Of a stretch of 52,588 nucleotides of DNA, positions 15,811 to 22,645 are shown piece by piece. The notes under the pieces are model-generated. The model was given only the letters and a program-made list of their open reading frames with translations. It searched no databases and was not told where the DNA came from. The first letter of the stretch is position 1, and the number at the start of each line of letters is the position of its first letter. The position numbers were made by a program, and so were the translations under genes. Source of the DNA: a virus; the IMG/VR virus record IMGVR_UViG_3300037234_000222, positions 1 through 52,588 of that record, one strand, 5' to 3'.

Positions 15811-16524
15811 TTAGTTAATCTCCACACCATGCTTCTCTTTAGCATAGCTTTTAAGTTTGCCGTAAAGATCGGTTTGATCCTTTTGGTTATCGGTTTCTTT
15901 GGCCTTGTTCATGGCGATCGCTTTATGCTCAATGGCCCTCAGTTTGTACTGCTCATCAAGGGTTACTAGGGCTTTGACCTGTTCGCTGTCTACCACTGCA
16001 ACCTGTTTGAATATCTTTAGGGCCTTCTCTGTTGCGCCTACTAGGGTGGATATAGCGTTAGCCTCTTCCATGGTGATACCTTCATCATCAGCTTGCTTAT
16101 CGATGCGCTCTAGCTGCTTTCGGGTAATGTTGGACATGTAAAGAAATATCTTAGAACCGTTCTCAAAGCCCTTAAGCCCATCCTGCATACACTCGTTAAT
16201 GATCTTGGTTGCCTCTTCGGGTCTTTCCGTTCCACCCCTTCCAGATAGGACTATTACCTGATTGGCCTGTTTGATCTCCTTCTTAACCTCTTCAAGTTTC
16301 TTCTTTGCCTTGCCTATGTTTTGGCGGTCTACATGCTCTTGAGCTAGGTCTCTCCACTTGGATGCTTCTTGCCTAAACCGACCGAATGAGAAAGGTAGTC
16401 TCTTCTCCTCAAAGAAGGCTTTTGCGTTAACCTCGTTCCTTTCCTTGCACCACTTATAGAAAGTTAATTCTAAGGCTCTCCAATCCCCTTGGTTGTATCG
16501 TTTCTTCTTCTTTTTCTCTGCCAA
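15811..16524 (-). CDS. terS: Probable terminase small subunit
   Basis: 237 residues starting with TTG at 16524, six bases after GAGGT; no better start is available. The N-terminus is very basic (KKKKKRYNQGDW) and followed by a DNA-binding-like helical region (ALELTFYKWCKERNEVNAKAFFEEK), a long coiled stretch and a helical C-terminus (LYGKLKSYAKEKHG). This plan fits phage small terminases that recognise the packaging site. No diagnostic motif, so the call rests on plan and position. It has its own strong, operator-laden promoter. Confidence 0.6.
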   Translation of the reverse strand: MAEKKKKKRYNQGDWRALELTFYKWCKERNEVNAKAFFEEKRLPFSFGRFRQEASKWRDLAQEHVDRQNIGKAKKKLEEVKKEIKQANQVIVLSGRGGTERPEEATKIINECMQDGLKGFENGSKIFLYMSNITRKQLERIDKQADDEGITMEEANAISTLVGATEKALKIFKQVAVVDSEQVKALVTLDEQYKLRAIEHKAIAMNKAKETDNQKDQTDLYGKLKSYAKEKHGVEIN

Positions 16525-16592
16525 ACTAGCACCTCAGTTTATAAAACTAGCATATTTGTGCTAATTATAAATGGCCGTGCTAGTTTTGTCAA
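16523..16592 (-). promoter_or_regulatory. Consensus sigma70 promoter with tandem operator-like repeats
   Basis: Minus strand TTGACA (16587-16592), 17-base spacer, TATAAT (16564-16569), both perfect. Four copies of a GTGCTAGTTT-like element overlap it: plus-strand AAACTAGCAC (16523-16532), AAACTAGCAT (16544-16553), TTGTGCTAAT (16556-16565) and CGTGCTAGTTTT (16576-16587). They cover spacer, -10 and the ribosome site, as expected for a tightly repressed promoter. Confidence 0.75.
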
Positions 16593-16630
16593 TTGGGTAA
16601 TATTGCTTTCGATTGATATGCAAGTTTATT

Positions 16631-16954
16631 TTACCCTTCTTTTGTGCTAATTTGGGATACAGCCTTATCCATAAAGTCTTTTACTGAGTTCAAAACAAAC
16701 TTATCAGCCTTGTCAAATTCACCTACCCCACATATAAGAGTCCCAATTCCTTTACTGGGCTTCCTTGAGTAAGCGGAAACGTGAACCCTTATCTGCCCGT
16801 CATCTTTTGAGTCAATCGTCACCATAAACGGCCCCATGGACCCAAGGTAAGCAGGCCATAGACCGCAAATGTTATTCATCCTCATTCCGAACCCAGCAAT
16901 CTTCCTATTCTTGCCTTTGAATTTAACTAAGTCTTCCTTTGCATTCTCATTCAT
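16631..16954 (-). CDS. Hypothetical protein
   Basis: 107 residues, soluble, basic N-terminus (VKFKGKNRKIAGFGMRMN) followed by a beta-rich centre and a helical end. No family recognised. It has its own promoter and a palindrome upstream, which sets it apart from the neighbouring overlapping genes; a regulatory protein is possible but there is no HTH I can see. Confidence 0.6.
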   Translation of the reverse strand: MNENAKEDLVKFKGKNRKIAGFGMRMNNICGLWPAYLGSMGPFMVTIDSKDDGQIRVHVSAYSRKPSKGIGTLICGVGEFDKADKFVLNSVKDFMDKAVSQISTKEG

Positions 16955-16965
16955 CTATTTACCTT

Positions 16966-17013
16966 ATTTTACAGTACAAATTCATTAAAATCAAGTGTAA
17001 TAAAGTCATTACA
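16966..17013 (-). promoter_or_regulatory. Promoter with adjacent perfect palindrome
   Basis: Minus strand TTGATT (16989-16994), 17-base spacer, TAAAAT (16966-16971). Directly upstream of the -35 lies TGTAATAAAGTCATTACA (16996-17013), a perfect 6+6 inverted repeat with a 6-base centre. Position suggests an activator or repressor site. Confidence 0.6.
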
Positions 17014-17021
17014 GCAAGCTA

Positions 17022-17357
17022 TCATCCCTTTGCCAGTGCAATAAGAGCTAGGGCGAAGGCTTGATCTACATCTTCTTTTAGTTCTTTCTCTTCCATGATT
17101 TTGGATACCATATTGAAGCATTGATTTACGGATACCATATCAAGTAGCTGGCAATTGCAGCGTAACATTTCCGGCCAGCATTCTTGGGCTGTGGGTTTGG
17201 GACCGACCTCTTCCCAATTTGATTCTGGCTTCGATCTCCCACCACTATGGATTCCTAACATGGGGTGTTTTCTGATCCACTCCTTAGCCCCCTGACAAAG
17301 CCCAAGGCTCTGGAGTTTTTCTGCAATATCGATGTCGATTTGTTCTGGCTGGATCAT
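17022..17357 (-). CDS. Hypothetical protein
   Basis: 111 residues; N-terminus acidic and helical (PEQIDIDIAEKLQSLGL), centre with CWPEMLRCNCQLL, and a C-terminal helix rich in Ala and Leu. Overlaps the upstream gene by 4 bases. No family recognised. Confidence 0.58.
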   Translation of the reverse strand: MIQPEQIDIDIAEKLQSLGLCQGAKEWIRKHPMLGIHSGGRSKPESNWEEVGPKPTAQECWPEMLRCNCQLLDMVSVNQCFNMVSKIMEEKELKEDVDQAFALALIALAKG

Positions 17358-17656
17358 AGCAATGGCTCCATTGAATTAGGTTTTGTAAATTTCCAATCTT
17401 TAAATTGAGCGTTCCACTCTTCGATTGGTGTGAATAGGCCATGGTCACATTCAATATTGTTTTCAAACCACGTAATGGATGAACCCCCTCCCATAGCCTC
17501 AAGTATTTCGTTACCGTTTTTTATTGTAAACTGCCCAACTGCATCTTTGTCTTCATTAAAGATCGTGCAGCCTTGAGATTGAAGTATCATAACTTTTCTG
17601 GCAAATGTTTCGGCGTTATTCCATCTCTCTTTTATTTGTTCTGGTGTTGGGGTCAT
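17354..17656 (-). CDS. Hypothetical protein
   Basis: 100 residues, soluble. N-terminus PTPEQIKERWNNAETFARKV looks like an ordered helix pair. C-terminus ends in a W-rich EWNAQFKDWKF. Overlaps both neighbours by 4 bases, which supports it as real. Function unknown. Confidence 0.58.
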   Translation of the reverse strand: MTPTPEQIKERWNNAETFARKVMILQSQGCTIFNEDKDAVGQFTIKNGNEILEAMGGGSSITWFENNIECDHGLFTPIEEWNAQFKDWKFTKPNSMEPLL

Positions 17657-17979
17657 GGTTCCTCTAAATGTTTTAATATGATTGCAGATGCAGCTATAAC
17701 GTGGGTTCCACCAATCTTGATGAATTCTCTCAACGCCTTTTTGGCTCCCTCTATTTTGGCATCTAACTCTTTTGCCTTCGCTTCATCCTCTAGGCATTGG
17801 GAGAGGCGTTTAATTCCCTCCCAGTCTTCACTCTCATAAATCTCACAAGAATAGACCAGACTTTTCTTTGGATCAAGGTATTGTGTTTCGTGTTCAAGAT
17901 GGAACTCACAATCCCCACACTCAGTATCCCCACAGTTGATGGTGAGCAGGATTTGGTGGGGTTTGGATTCTTTGGTCAT
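17653..17979 (-). CDS. Cys-pair hypothetical protein
   Basis: 108 residues. CGDTECGDCEFH near residues 16-27 plus CEIYES form a possible zinc site similar to the Cys-pair proteins at 10710 and 33157. The C-terminal half is helical (LEDEAKAKELDAKIEGAKK). Function unknown. Confidence 0.58.
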   Translation of the reverse strand: MTKESKPHQILLTINCGDTECGDCEFHLEHETQYLDPKKSLVYSCEIYESEDWEGIKRLSQCLEDEAKAKELDAKIEGAKKALREFIKIGGTHVIAASAIILKHLEEP

Positions 17980-18209
17980 TTTGGGCCTTCCATTTTTACA
18001 GTCAATCTTGCATTGGCAGATAGCCTAATCTTTCCAGATGTTGCACCATGTCTTCCATCTTCCCAATAAAAATGCACATCACTGACATTAAAATCTTCTC
18101 TACCTGTAAGCTTACCAGACACCTCGATGAGTTCGTATTTTTTTACAAGGTTAATAAGTTCTCTTGAAAACTCAATATATTTTTCTGGTATTTCAATACG
18201 CTCGTTCAT
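17976..18209 (-). CDS. Hypothetical protein
   Basis: 77 residues, soluble, with a helical first half (YIEFSRELINLVKKYELIEV) and a beta-rich second half (NVSDVHFYWEDGRHGATSG). GTAGGAGGATGAT precedes the ATG. No family recognised. Confidence 0.58.
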   Translation of the reverse strand: MNERIEIPEKYIEFSRELINLVKKYELIEVSGKLTGREDFNVSDVHFYWEDGRHGATSGKIRLSANARLTVKMEGPK

Positions 18210-18218
18210 ATCATCCTC

Positions 18219-18308
18219 CTACGGTACAATTATCTTGAATCCTGTTACATAGCTTATTACGGATATAGTTCCTGTTTTTGTTTTGATTAGGCGGTAGTAG
18301 TAGATCAC
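18219..18308 (-). CDS. 29-residue candidate peptide with GTG start
   Basis: A GTG start at 18308 overlaps the stop of the upstream gene (GAGTGA). The peptide IYYYRLIKTKTGTISVISY is compact and beta-prone with no internal stop and ends just before the next ribosome site. It fills an otherwise empty gap in a chain of overlapping genes. The support is context only. Confidence 0.4.
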   Translation of the reverse strand: MIYYYRLIKTKTGTISVISYVTGFKIIVP

Positions 18309-18535
18309 TCTTTTGTCTCTATGAATAAGCCAGTGTCTGTGTACCCTGTAACCTTGTGAGTTACGCCATCCAAATCAAAAGAAAGAGTAATGTCACCGGG
18401 ATAATACAGATGCTTCCCAACAACCGTATCCACAAGCCCAAGGTATGCACAAATGCTATCGGCTATCCATTGGATAAAACCACCACCGTTGTGCATTCTT
18501 TGGAGCCTGTAATAAATCTTTGCTGATCTACTCAC
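18305..18535 (-). CDS. Hypothetical protein (GTG start preferred)
   Basis: About 76 residues from the GTG at 18535, which overlaps the lipoprotein stop (GTGAGTAG) and follows GAGGTCAGG. A longer ATG-initiated frame would overlap the upstream gene by 47 bases. The protein has a basic N-terminus and the stretch HLYYPGDITLSFDLDGVTH, which suggests a small beta fold. No family recognised. Confidence 0.5.
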   Translation of the reverse strand: MSRSAKIYYRLQRMHNGGGFIQWIADSICAYLGLVDTVVGKHLYYPGDITLSFDLDGVTHKVTGYTDTGLFIETKE

Positions 18536-18986
18536 CCCTGACCTCATAAATCTTACAGGCGTTCTCAGCCCCAATAGTTGACATCCCCCGCTTTTTTAAG
18601 AGGGGTAGCTTGTTGCAATCAATAAACTTTGCTTTGTCGGTATTCCTGAAGGGTACTGGCTCCCAAACATCCCCGCATTCACGAATCATTACCCGTTGAA
18701 CGCAAGTGTGGAGCGCAATGTCTAAGGCTTCCCCTGCATAGGTATCAAGGGCATCCTTTTCAATTTGGGAAAAGGCTCTTGATTTGTCGCTAATGATCCG
18801 CTTCTCTTGAAGTACCGGGGCGTTTTGGATTGCATCAAGTTCATCATAACACCTTGCAATCCCTGCCTTAAGCTTCTTTGCCGCCTTTAAATCACATACA
18901 GGGGCTAGCTTGATTAGGTTTGGGGTTGTTGGCTCTAGTGCTGTGCAGCTTGATAGGATGATTGCTAAAATTAGTAGTTTTTTCAT
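18528..18986 (-). CDS. Lipoprotein, possible outer-spanin-like
   Basis: 152 residues. Signal peptide MKKLLILAIILSSC with lipobox LSSC at residues 11-14, so the mature protein would be lipid-anchored. Six more cysteines occur in the mature part. It is next to a small membrane protein (18983-19204), a layout seen for spanin or lysis genes, but the protein is longer than usual outer spanins and not proline-rich. Lysis role is only a possibility. Confidence 0.65.
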   Translation of the reverse strand: MKKLLILAIILSSCTALEPTTPNLIKLAPVCDLKAAKKLKAGIARCYDELDAIQNAPVLQEKRIISDKSRAFSQIEKDALDTYAGEALDIALHTCVQRVMIRECGDVWEPVPFRNTDKAKFIDCNKLPLLKKRGMSTIGAENACKIYEVRGE

Positions 18987-19204
18987 TCTTCAACCCCTTT
19001 TACTTTGATACCGATGATTTTATCATATAACGACCTAGTAACAAGGCTGTGAACCATTACGATTAAAAAAGCATCCCAATAACCAATTTCTGGAAGGCCC
19101 AAGTGAACTAATTTATTCCAAGCCCAGCTAATAACAAAAGGCCGAATAAGAACTAATGCCCAAAATACAGTGAATTCCGATAGGCTATCTGTTGTTTTTT
19201 TCAT
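18983..19204 (-). CDS. Small membrane protein, two hydrophobic segments
   Basis: 73 residues; hydrophobic segments at ~11-30 (FTVFWALVLIRPFVISWAW) and ~44-57 (AFLIVMVHSLVT), basic C-terminus (KIIGIKVKG). GAGGATGAA precedes the ATG. Overlaps the lipoprotein start by 4 bases. Size and topology would suit a holin; not proven. Confidence 0.6.
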   Translation of the reverse strand: MKKTTDSLSEFTVFWALVLIRPFVISWAWNKLVHLGLPEIGYWDAFLIVMVHSLVTRSLYDKIIGIKVKGVEE

Positions 19205-19406
19205 TTCATCCTCTTTAAAGTGATGCCCAGAGCTACTGAGAATAACCTACAAACGACAACCTAGGATGCCGTTCTGGCGACTATTGCTCATGAAGTGCAA
19301 TAATACTTGAGGCCATCGTTGCCATTGCCTTGCTATGCCGGGTCTGGCCGGGCTATGCATTATAAGCCTTGACATTGGCTATTCTTTCCCGCTCTGAGCT
19401 TTGTTT
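19205..19406. other. Intergenic stretch without a convincing gene
   Basis: About 200 bases between two minus-strand genes. It is richer in G and C than its surroundings and has GCTATGC twice around a GC-rich core (plus strand GCTATGCCGGGTC, then GGCCGGGCTATGC, near 19334-19360). A 42-codon frame from 19370 exists on the minus strand but has only a weak ribosome site. No tRNA or clear terminator seen. Confidence 0.4.
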
Positions 19407-19850
19407 TTATGAATACCCTTCCTCAAGGGTGATTTTTTCTTTTACCGCTTCCTCAAGTGATTCTTTGAGGCATTTTGTATCAAGTGGATTGCCTAAATTA
19501 AATACGCAAAACACCTGTTCGATTGTCATGCCTTCACGGTATTCATCGTTGCCACCGTTCTCGAACAAAACAAACTTTCCATCTTGTAATCTAAAGGAAA
19601 TCTCCCCCCAAGTTTGGTTGCTGATTCTAACATTTAATGATTGTAAAGTATAGCTATTCAAGGTGATTTCTTCCAAATAATCACGCCCCATTCCACCGCA
19701 TCCAGAGGCGTATTCATCGAACCCAATATCAAGATCGTAATCTTCGTCACAAGTTTCAATGACCATTTCAAGAGGTTTTCCGTAAACTGGAACGTGATTG
19801 TATTTCCCTATCCAGTAAACTGGTTCTTTGTAATTTAGGTTGATAATCAT
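19407..19850 (-). CDS. Hypothetical protein
   Basis: 147 residues, acidic and beta-rich (VYGKPLEMVIETCDEDYDLDIG). It contains SGCGGMGRDYLEEI and RLQDGKFVLFENGG. Soluble, no membrane segment. It follows the YopX-like gene by 4 bases. No family recognised. Confidence 0.6.
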   Translation of the reverse strand: MIINLNYKEPVYWIGKYNHVPVYGKPLEMVIETCDEDYDLDIGFDEYASGCGGMGRDYLEEITLNSYTLQSLNVRISNQTWGEISFRLQDGKFVLFENGGNDEYREGMTIEQVFCVFNLGNPLDTKCLKESLEEAVKEKITLEEGYS

Positions 19851-19854
19851 GGCT

Positions 19855-20220
19855 TTAAAAATTTAAGGTTTGATGAACATTACCCGCAACTGTAAAATTA
19901 AACATAGACAAGGGCCTGTCACCATTTAAACAGAAAACTCCATTTAAATACTCAACTACATTCCCGAACTGATCATTATCACCTTCATAAATATCTTGGC
20001 CATTCTGGTCTTTTATCTCTGTGAATTGCCCCACAGTACCATCCAACACATGAAACCTCCGCCTAATATTGAACCACCCGCCATTGCCGAAGCTGTCAGT
20101 TACGATCCAATATTTTGTATGTTGCTTTGGCTTGTGCTTTACCCATGAAGTTGTAACGACAAGGCTTCCATATACAAACACGCCGTCTTTTGTCATTCCT
20201 CTAAACTTGTAATCTCTCAT
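19855..20220 (-). CDS. YopX-family protein
   Basis: 121 residues. The opening MRDYKFRGMTKDG, the core IYEGDNDQFGNVVEY and the end FTVAGNVHQ follow the YopX fold pattern (KFRAW ... G..IYEGDI ... IGNIHE). YopX proteins are common in phage early regions with unknown role. One of three YopX-like genes in this genome (also 25524 and 33784), the most divergent of them. Confidence 0.8.
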   Translation of the reverse strand: MRDYKFRGMTKDGVFVYGSLVVTTSWVKHKPKQHTKYWIVTDSFGNGGWFNIRRRFHVLDGTVGQFTEIKDQNGQDIYEGDNDQFGNVVEYLNGVFCLNGDRPLSMFNFTVAGNVHQTLNF

Positions 20221-20363
20221 AGCTTAATCCCTCTCTTTCGCCTTCCAAAAATACGTTTCCAAATGAACTTGACAATGCTCTTCAAAACTCGAAAGAAGCC
20301 GTAAAACATGAGTAGCCACATCCCAATTACAATGATCCAGAAAGCTATTGGTTCTCCGTACAT
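20217..20363 (-). CDS. 48-residue single-pass membrane protein with basic tail
   Basis: ATG at 20363, three bases after the preceding stop, with AGGATT upstream. Residues 4-24 (EPIAFWIIVIGMWLLMFYGF) form one membrane segment. Residues 28-48 carry about ten lysines and arginines (KFIWKRIFGRRKRGIK). The stop overlaps the YopX start (ATGA). Topology resembles small holins or membrane toxins; role unproven. Confidence 0.62.
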   Translation of the reverse strand: MYGEPIAFWIIVIGMWLLMFYGFFRVLKSIVKFIWKRIFGRRKRGIKL

Positions 20364-20365
20364 TT

Positions 20366-20677
20366 TTAATCCTGTCTTGAATATTTCTTCCTAGCGACAC
20401 CGCCAAGAAATTTAATTTTCTGTTTGCTCCTGCCCCATAAATATTTGGCTTGAGCCTTTTGCAAAGCTTCAGAAATGCAATCAGCGTCAACCTCTTCGGT
20501 TATAACCTGATTCTGGTCATCAACTGAAACATTGAGTGTTACAGTCCAAACCCTAGCTCTAGCTGCGTTGAATCTCTTTACTGACTCCATTAGGCTGTCC
20601 ATGTCTTCGAATATTGTGGTTTGCTGGATCTCTGTATTCTGGGTTGTGGAGTCTGTTTGGCAATTCTTGTCGCTCAT
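20366..20677 (-). CDS. Hypothetical protein
   Basis: 103 residues with AGGAGGAAGAT before the ATG. N-terminus polar and Thr/Gln-rich (TDSTTQNTEIQQTTIFED). Core VWTVTLNVSVDDQNQVITEEVDAD is beta-rich, then a helix (EALQKAQAKYLWG) and a basic end. No family recognised. Confidence 0.62.
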   Translation of the reverse strand: MSDKNCQTDSTTQNTEIQQTTIFEDMDSLMESVKRFNAARARVWTVTLNVSVDDQNQVITEEVDADCISEALQKAQAKYLWGRSKQKIKFLGGVARKKYSRQD

Positions 20678-20808
20678 ATCTTCCTCCTAGCTTGAGGCAT
20701 GCTTCTTCGTTGGTGTAGCCTTGGTTTAGTAGGCTTCTGTGTTTATTTAGGTGGTTCATTCTGTTTTGGCTGTTAGGTCTTGGTTTATTTTGAATCAATC
20801 ACATATGT

Positions 20809-21000
20809 TTAAACTTCTTCTGGAAAAAGCTGCTTATTGACGGATTCAAGCTGAGTTTTCCAGTCAAAAGATTCATGGAGCAATTTTAATTCATTGTGGT
20901 TTGCTGGCTGAGATTTAGAAAGTTTTTTTGCAGCAGCCTTGAGGTTGCTTGGCATTTTTTCAAACTTGTTTGGGCCTTGAACTTTTACTTGGTTTTTCAT
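20809..21000 (-). CDS. 63-residue early protein
   Basis: Lysine-rich, soluble protein (KNLKAAAKKL-type helix, then HESFDWKTQLESVNKQLF). It is the first gene after one of the two near-identical early promoter-leader elements, so it is probably made early and strongly. CGGAGAATATT precedes the ATG. No family recognised; a host-takeover or anti-defence role would be speculation. Confidence 0.62.
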   Translation of the reverse strand: MKNQVKVQGPNKFEKMPSNLKAAAKKLSKSQPANHNELKLLHESFDWKTQLESVNKQLFPEEV

Positions 21001-21014
21001 AATATTCTCCGTTT

Positions 21015-21090
21015 AAGTTAGTGTTGCGTTGTTGTTGATTAGATATTCTCAGAATGGATTTATTTTGTCAACTAATAAAAAGATTATTTT
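21015..21090 (-). promoter_or_regulatory. Early promoter-leader element, copy A
   Basis: Minus strand TTGACA (21066-21071), 17-base spacer, GAATAT (21043-21048), flanked by an AT-rich upstream tract and an A/C-rich leader (TCAACAACAACG). The whole 76-base element is repeated with about eleven differences at 35604-35679. Confidence 0.8.
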
Positions 21091-21103
21091 AGAACTATTC
21101 TTC

Positions 21104-21448
21104 TTACACCTGATTTAGCATTCTTTTCTTAACTTCCTTGGTTCGCCTGATCAGCTCAATCCATATCTCATGTTCTTTCCATTTCTCCGCATAGGTCATT
21201 ATACCTTTGTACTTCTTGTATTGATCCCTTTCAGCATGGCATACATGGCACAAGAAAGCAGTTTCTTCATCATCCCCTTTGCTTCCCATGCATTTGCCGT
21301 ATTCATGCTGTAGGGGGCCAGTATAATGCGCTGAACAGATTGTGCCATCATTCACCCCGCACGAAACACAGCTCTGATTTCTAGCATCAAGCTCTTTTTT
21401 ATCCCTTTTGCTCTTCTTCTCCTTTCGTCCGGGCTTAGCCAGTTTCAT
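21104..21448 (-). CDS. HNH-type nuclease of the DUF968/YbcO-like group
   Basis: 114 residues. Very basic start (GRKEKKSKRDKKELDARN), CVSCGVNDGTICSAHYTG, then GSKGDDEETAFLCHVCHAERD. The two CxxC pairs and the AHYTG ... CHxxxD arrangement match small phage HNH nucleases tied to recombination (YbcO, DUF968, NinG-like). It may resolve recombination intermediates. The ATG overlaps the preceding stop (ATGA). Confidence 0.78.
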   Translation of the reverse strand: MKLAKPGRKEKKSKRDKKELDARNQSCVSCGVNDGTICSAHYTGPLQHEYGKCMGSKGDDEETAFLCHVCHAERDQYKKYKGIMTYAEKWKEHEIWIELIRRTKEVKKRMLNQV

Positions 21449-22143
21449 ATAGGTAAACTCATTTGAAACTCATCGTATTTTGCCGCTTTCTGCAAATTCT
21501 CTTTTGCTGGCAATAGTCTTAAATTATCTAAACCCCAGCACCGCTGAAAATCTATGCAATAATAAGACGTTATGTTAAAAACTGAAACAGGTATAATATG
21601 ATCTATGTGCAATTTATCAAAATCATCCCAAGTGTAGCCATCTGGCATTGTCTTTGTTAAATAAGCTACCAAGTCATTCCTCGTATACCCTACTAATTTT
21701 TCCCAAGAGCTGCCATCTTTTTTATTTCGTAAAGATTGCCTTACGAGATTAGACATCCTTCTCTTTAAAATATAAGAAGGTTTTTTCTTGTTCTTCTCGT
21801 GTCTTTTTTTATTTTTTTTTGATATATTTTTAGCGTTAAGTATTGAATATTCTTTATTTCTTTTTGTTATTTTTTCTTTATTTTTTTCGCTATACTCTCT
21901 ATCATATTTTGATTTTCTCTCTTTATTTTCCTTATACCACATCTTAGCCCTCTCACGATTTTCTATTTTATTTTTTGAATTCATTAACTTTGAGCACTCT
22001 TTGCAAGAATTACTTTTTGCATACCTTGGCGACTCATGCCCACGATTACACTTTTCAAGAGGAACAAATGTTGCTTCACCATCACTAATAGCTTTTAATC
22101 TTCTTCTGTGGGACTCTTCTGAAAGTACTTTTAAATTAGGCAT
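21445..22143 (-). CDS. HNH endonuclease, probable homing-type
   Basis: 232 residues from the ATG at 22143 (MPNLKVLSEESHRR). A CxxC zinc site (HESPRYAKSNSCKECSK), a long basic helix of Lys/Glu/Asn (MWYKENKERKSKYDREYSEK), and the C-terminal HNH block LHIDHIIPVSVFN ... CWGLDNLRLLPAKENL. Base use is more AT-rich than its neighbours, which suggests recent arrival. It sits just after a terminator structure. Confidence 0.85.
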   Translation of the reverse strand: MPNLKVLSEESHRRRLKAISDGEATFVPLEKCNRGHESPRYAKSNSCKECSKLMNSKNKIENRERAKMWYKENKERKSKYDREYSEKNKEKITKRNKEYSILNAKNISKKNKKRHEKNKKKPSYILKRRMSNLVRQSLRNKKDGSSWEKLVGYTRNDLVAYLTKTMPDGYTWDDFDKLHIDHIIPVSVFNITSYYCIDFQRCWGLDNLRLLPAKENLQKAAKYDEFQMSLPI

Positions 22144-22149
22144 AACTAT

Positions 22150-22231
22150 AAAATAAAAAACCCCCACCTAAAACCGAGTTTGCGAGAACCAGTGGCCTTA
22201 AATGGGGGCATTAAATCTTTTTGGTTCTCGC
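22150..22231 (-). terminator. Terminator with two interlocked stems
   Basis: In minus-strand RNA order: GCGAGAACC (22223-22231), CCCCCA (22203-22208), GGTTCTCGC (22182-22190), TGGGGG (22161-22166), then T6 (22155-22160). The second and fourth segments pair as a terminator hairpin ending in the T run. The first and third pair over 9 bases. The stems interlock, so they form either a pseudoknot or alternative folds. Confidence 0.6.
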
Positions 22232-22267
22232 TCAATTATGATAACTTAAATGGCTCAGTTTTGCAAG

Positions 22268-22444
22268 CTATAAATCATCCTTAAACCTTTCTATCTGTTC
22301 GTCATCAACCTCGATAATAAAAATCCTATCATCTTTTGTGAATTGAAACCTCGCTAATGCTTTGAATGGGTCAAGTTCTGTTTTGATTACCGCCTTGATT
22401 TCTGATCCATCCGCTAGAACTACGGCTAAGATATATTGTTTCAT
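22268..22444 (-). CDS. 58-residue hypothetical protein
   Basis: ATG at 22444. Two beta-rich halves (KQYILAVVLADGSEIKAVI and RIFIIEVDDEQIERF) around a helix FKALARF. Acidic and soluble. Base use and the lack of stops support coding. The ribosome site is weak (AATTAAGCT). It is followed by the interlocked terminator. Confidence 0.6.
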   Translation of the reverse strand: MKQYILAVVLADGSEIKAVIKTELDPFKALARFQFTKDDRIFIIEVDDEQIERFKDDL

Positions 22445-22447
22445 AGC

Positions 22448-22645
22448 TTAATTACCCCTAATTAACGGTTTAGCAAAAACACTTCCCTTCCTTTGCAGAA
22501 TTGATATGCCACAGCCTGAACACACTACAATATATAGTCCATCCCTTGCAAATGGATCATCTTTCTGGTTCCATTTAACCTTATTTTTGTTAACGCAGCA
22601 AGGGCATTCATAAGGATACTTTGACGGTTTTAATTCCTCATTCAT
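22448..22645 (-). CDS. Zinc-ribbon protein
   Basis: 65 residues with PYECPCCVNK and VVCSGCGISIL, a CxxC-(~24)-CxxC zinc ribbon. Possible nucleic-acid or protein adaptor. The start overlaps the exonuclease stop by 4 bases. Confidence 0.62.
   Translation of the reverse strand: MNEELKPSKYPYECPCCVNKNKVKWNQKDDPFARDGLYIVVCSGCGISILQRKGSVFAKPLIRGN

Noticed and set aside
19334-19360. tRNA or attachment site in the GC-rich intergenic stretch
   Set aside because: No cloverleaf could be drawn, no CCA end or anticodon arm, and there is no integrase gene to use an attachment site.
20224-20490. 88-residue frame MTLIAFLKLCKRLKPN on the minus strand
   Set aside because: It overlaps most of the better-supported 103-residue gene and the 48-residue membrane gene, both of which have good ribosome sites and tight junctions.
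20559-20798. 79-residue frame with TTG start containing NQGYTNEEACLKLGG
   Set aside because: It could be coding in its first half, but half of it overlaps the 103-residue gene and no ribosome site precedes it; not enough to list.
21788-22156. 122-residue Phe/Leu/Ser-rich plus-strand frame that looks like a membrane protein
   Set aside because: Antisense to the AT-rich, lysine-rich HNH gene; antisense of Lys/Glu codons gives Phe/Leu/Ser, so the hydrophobicity is an artefact.
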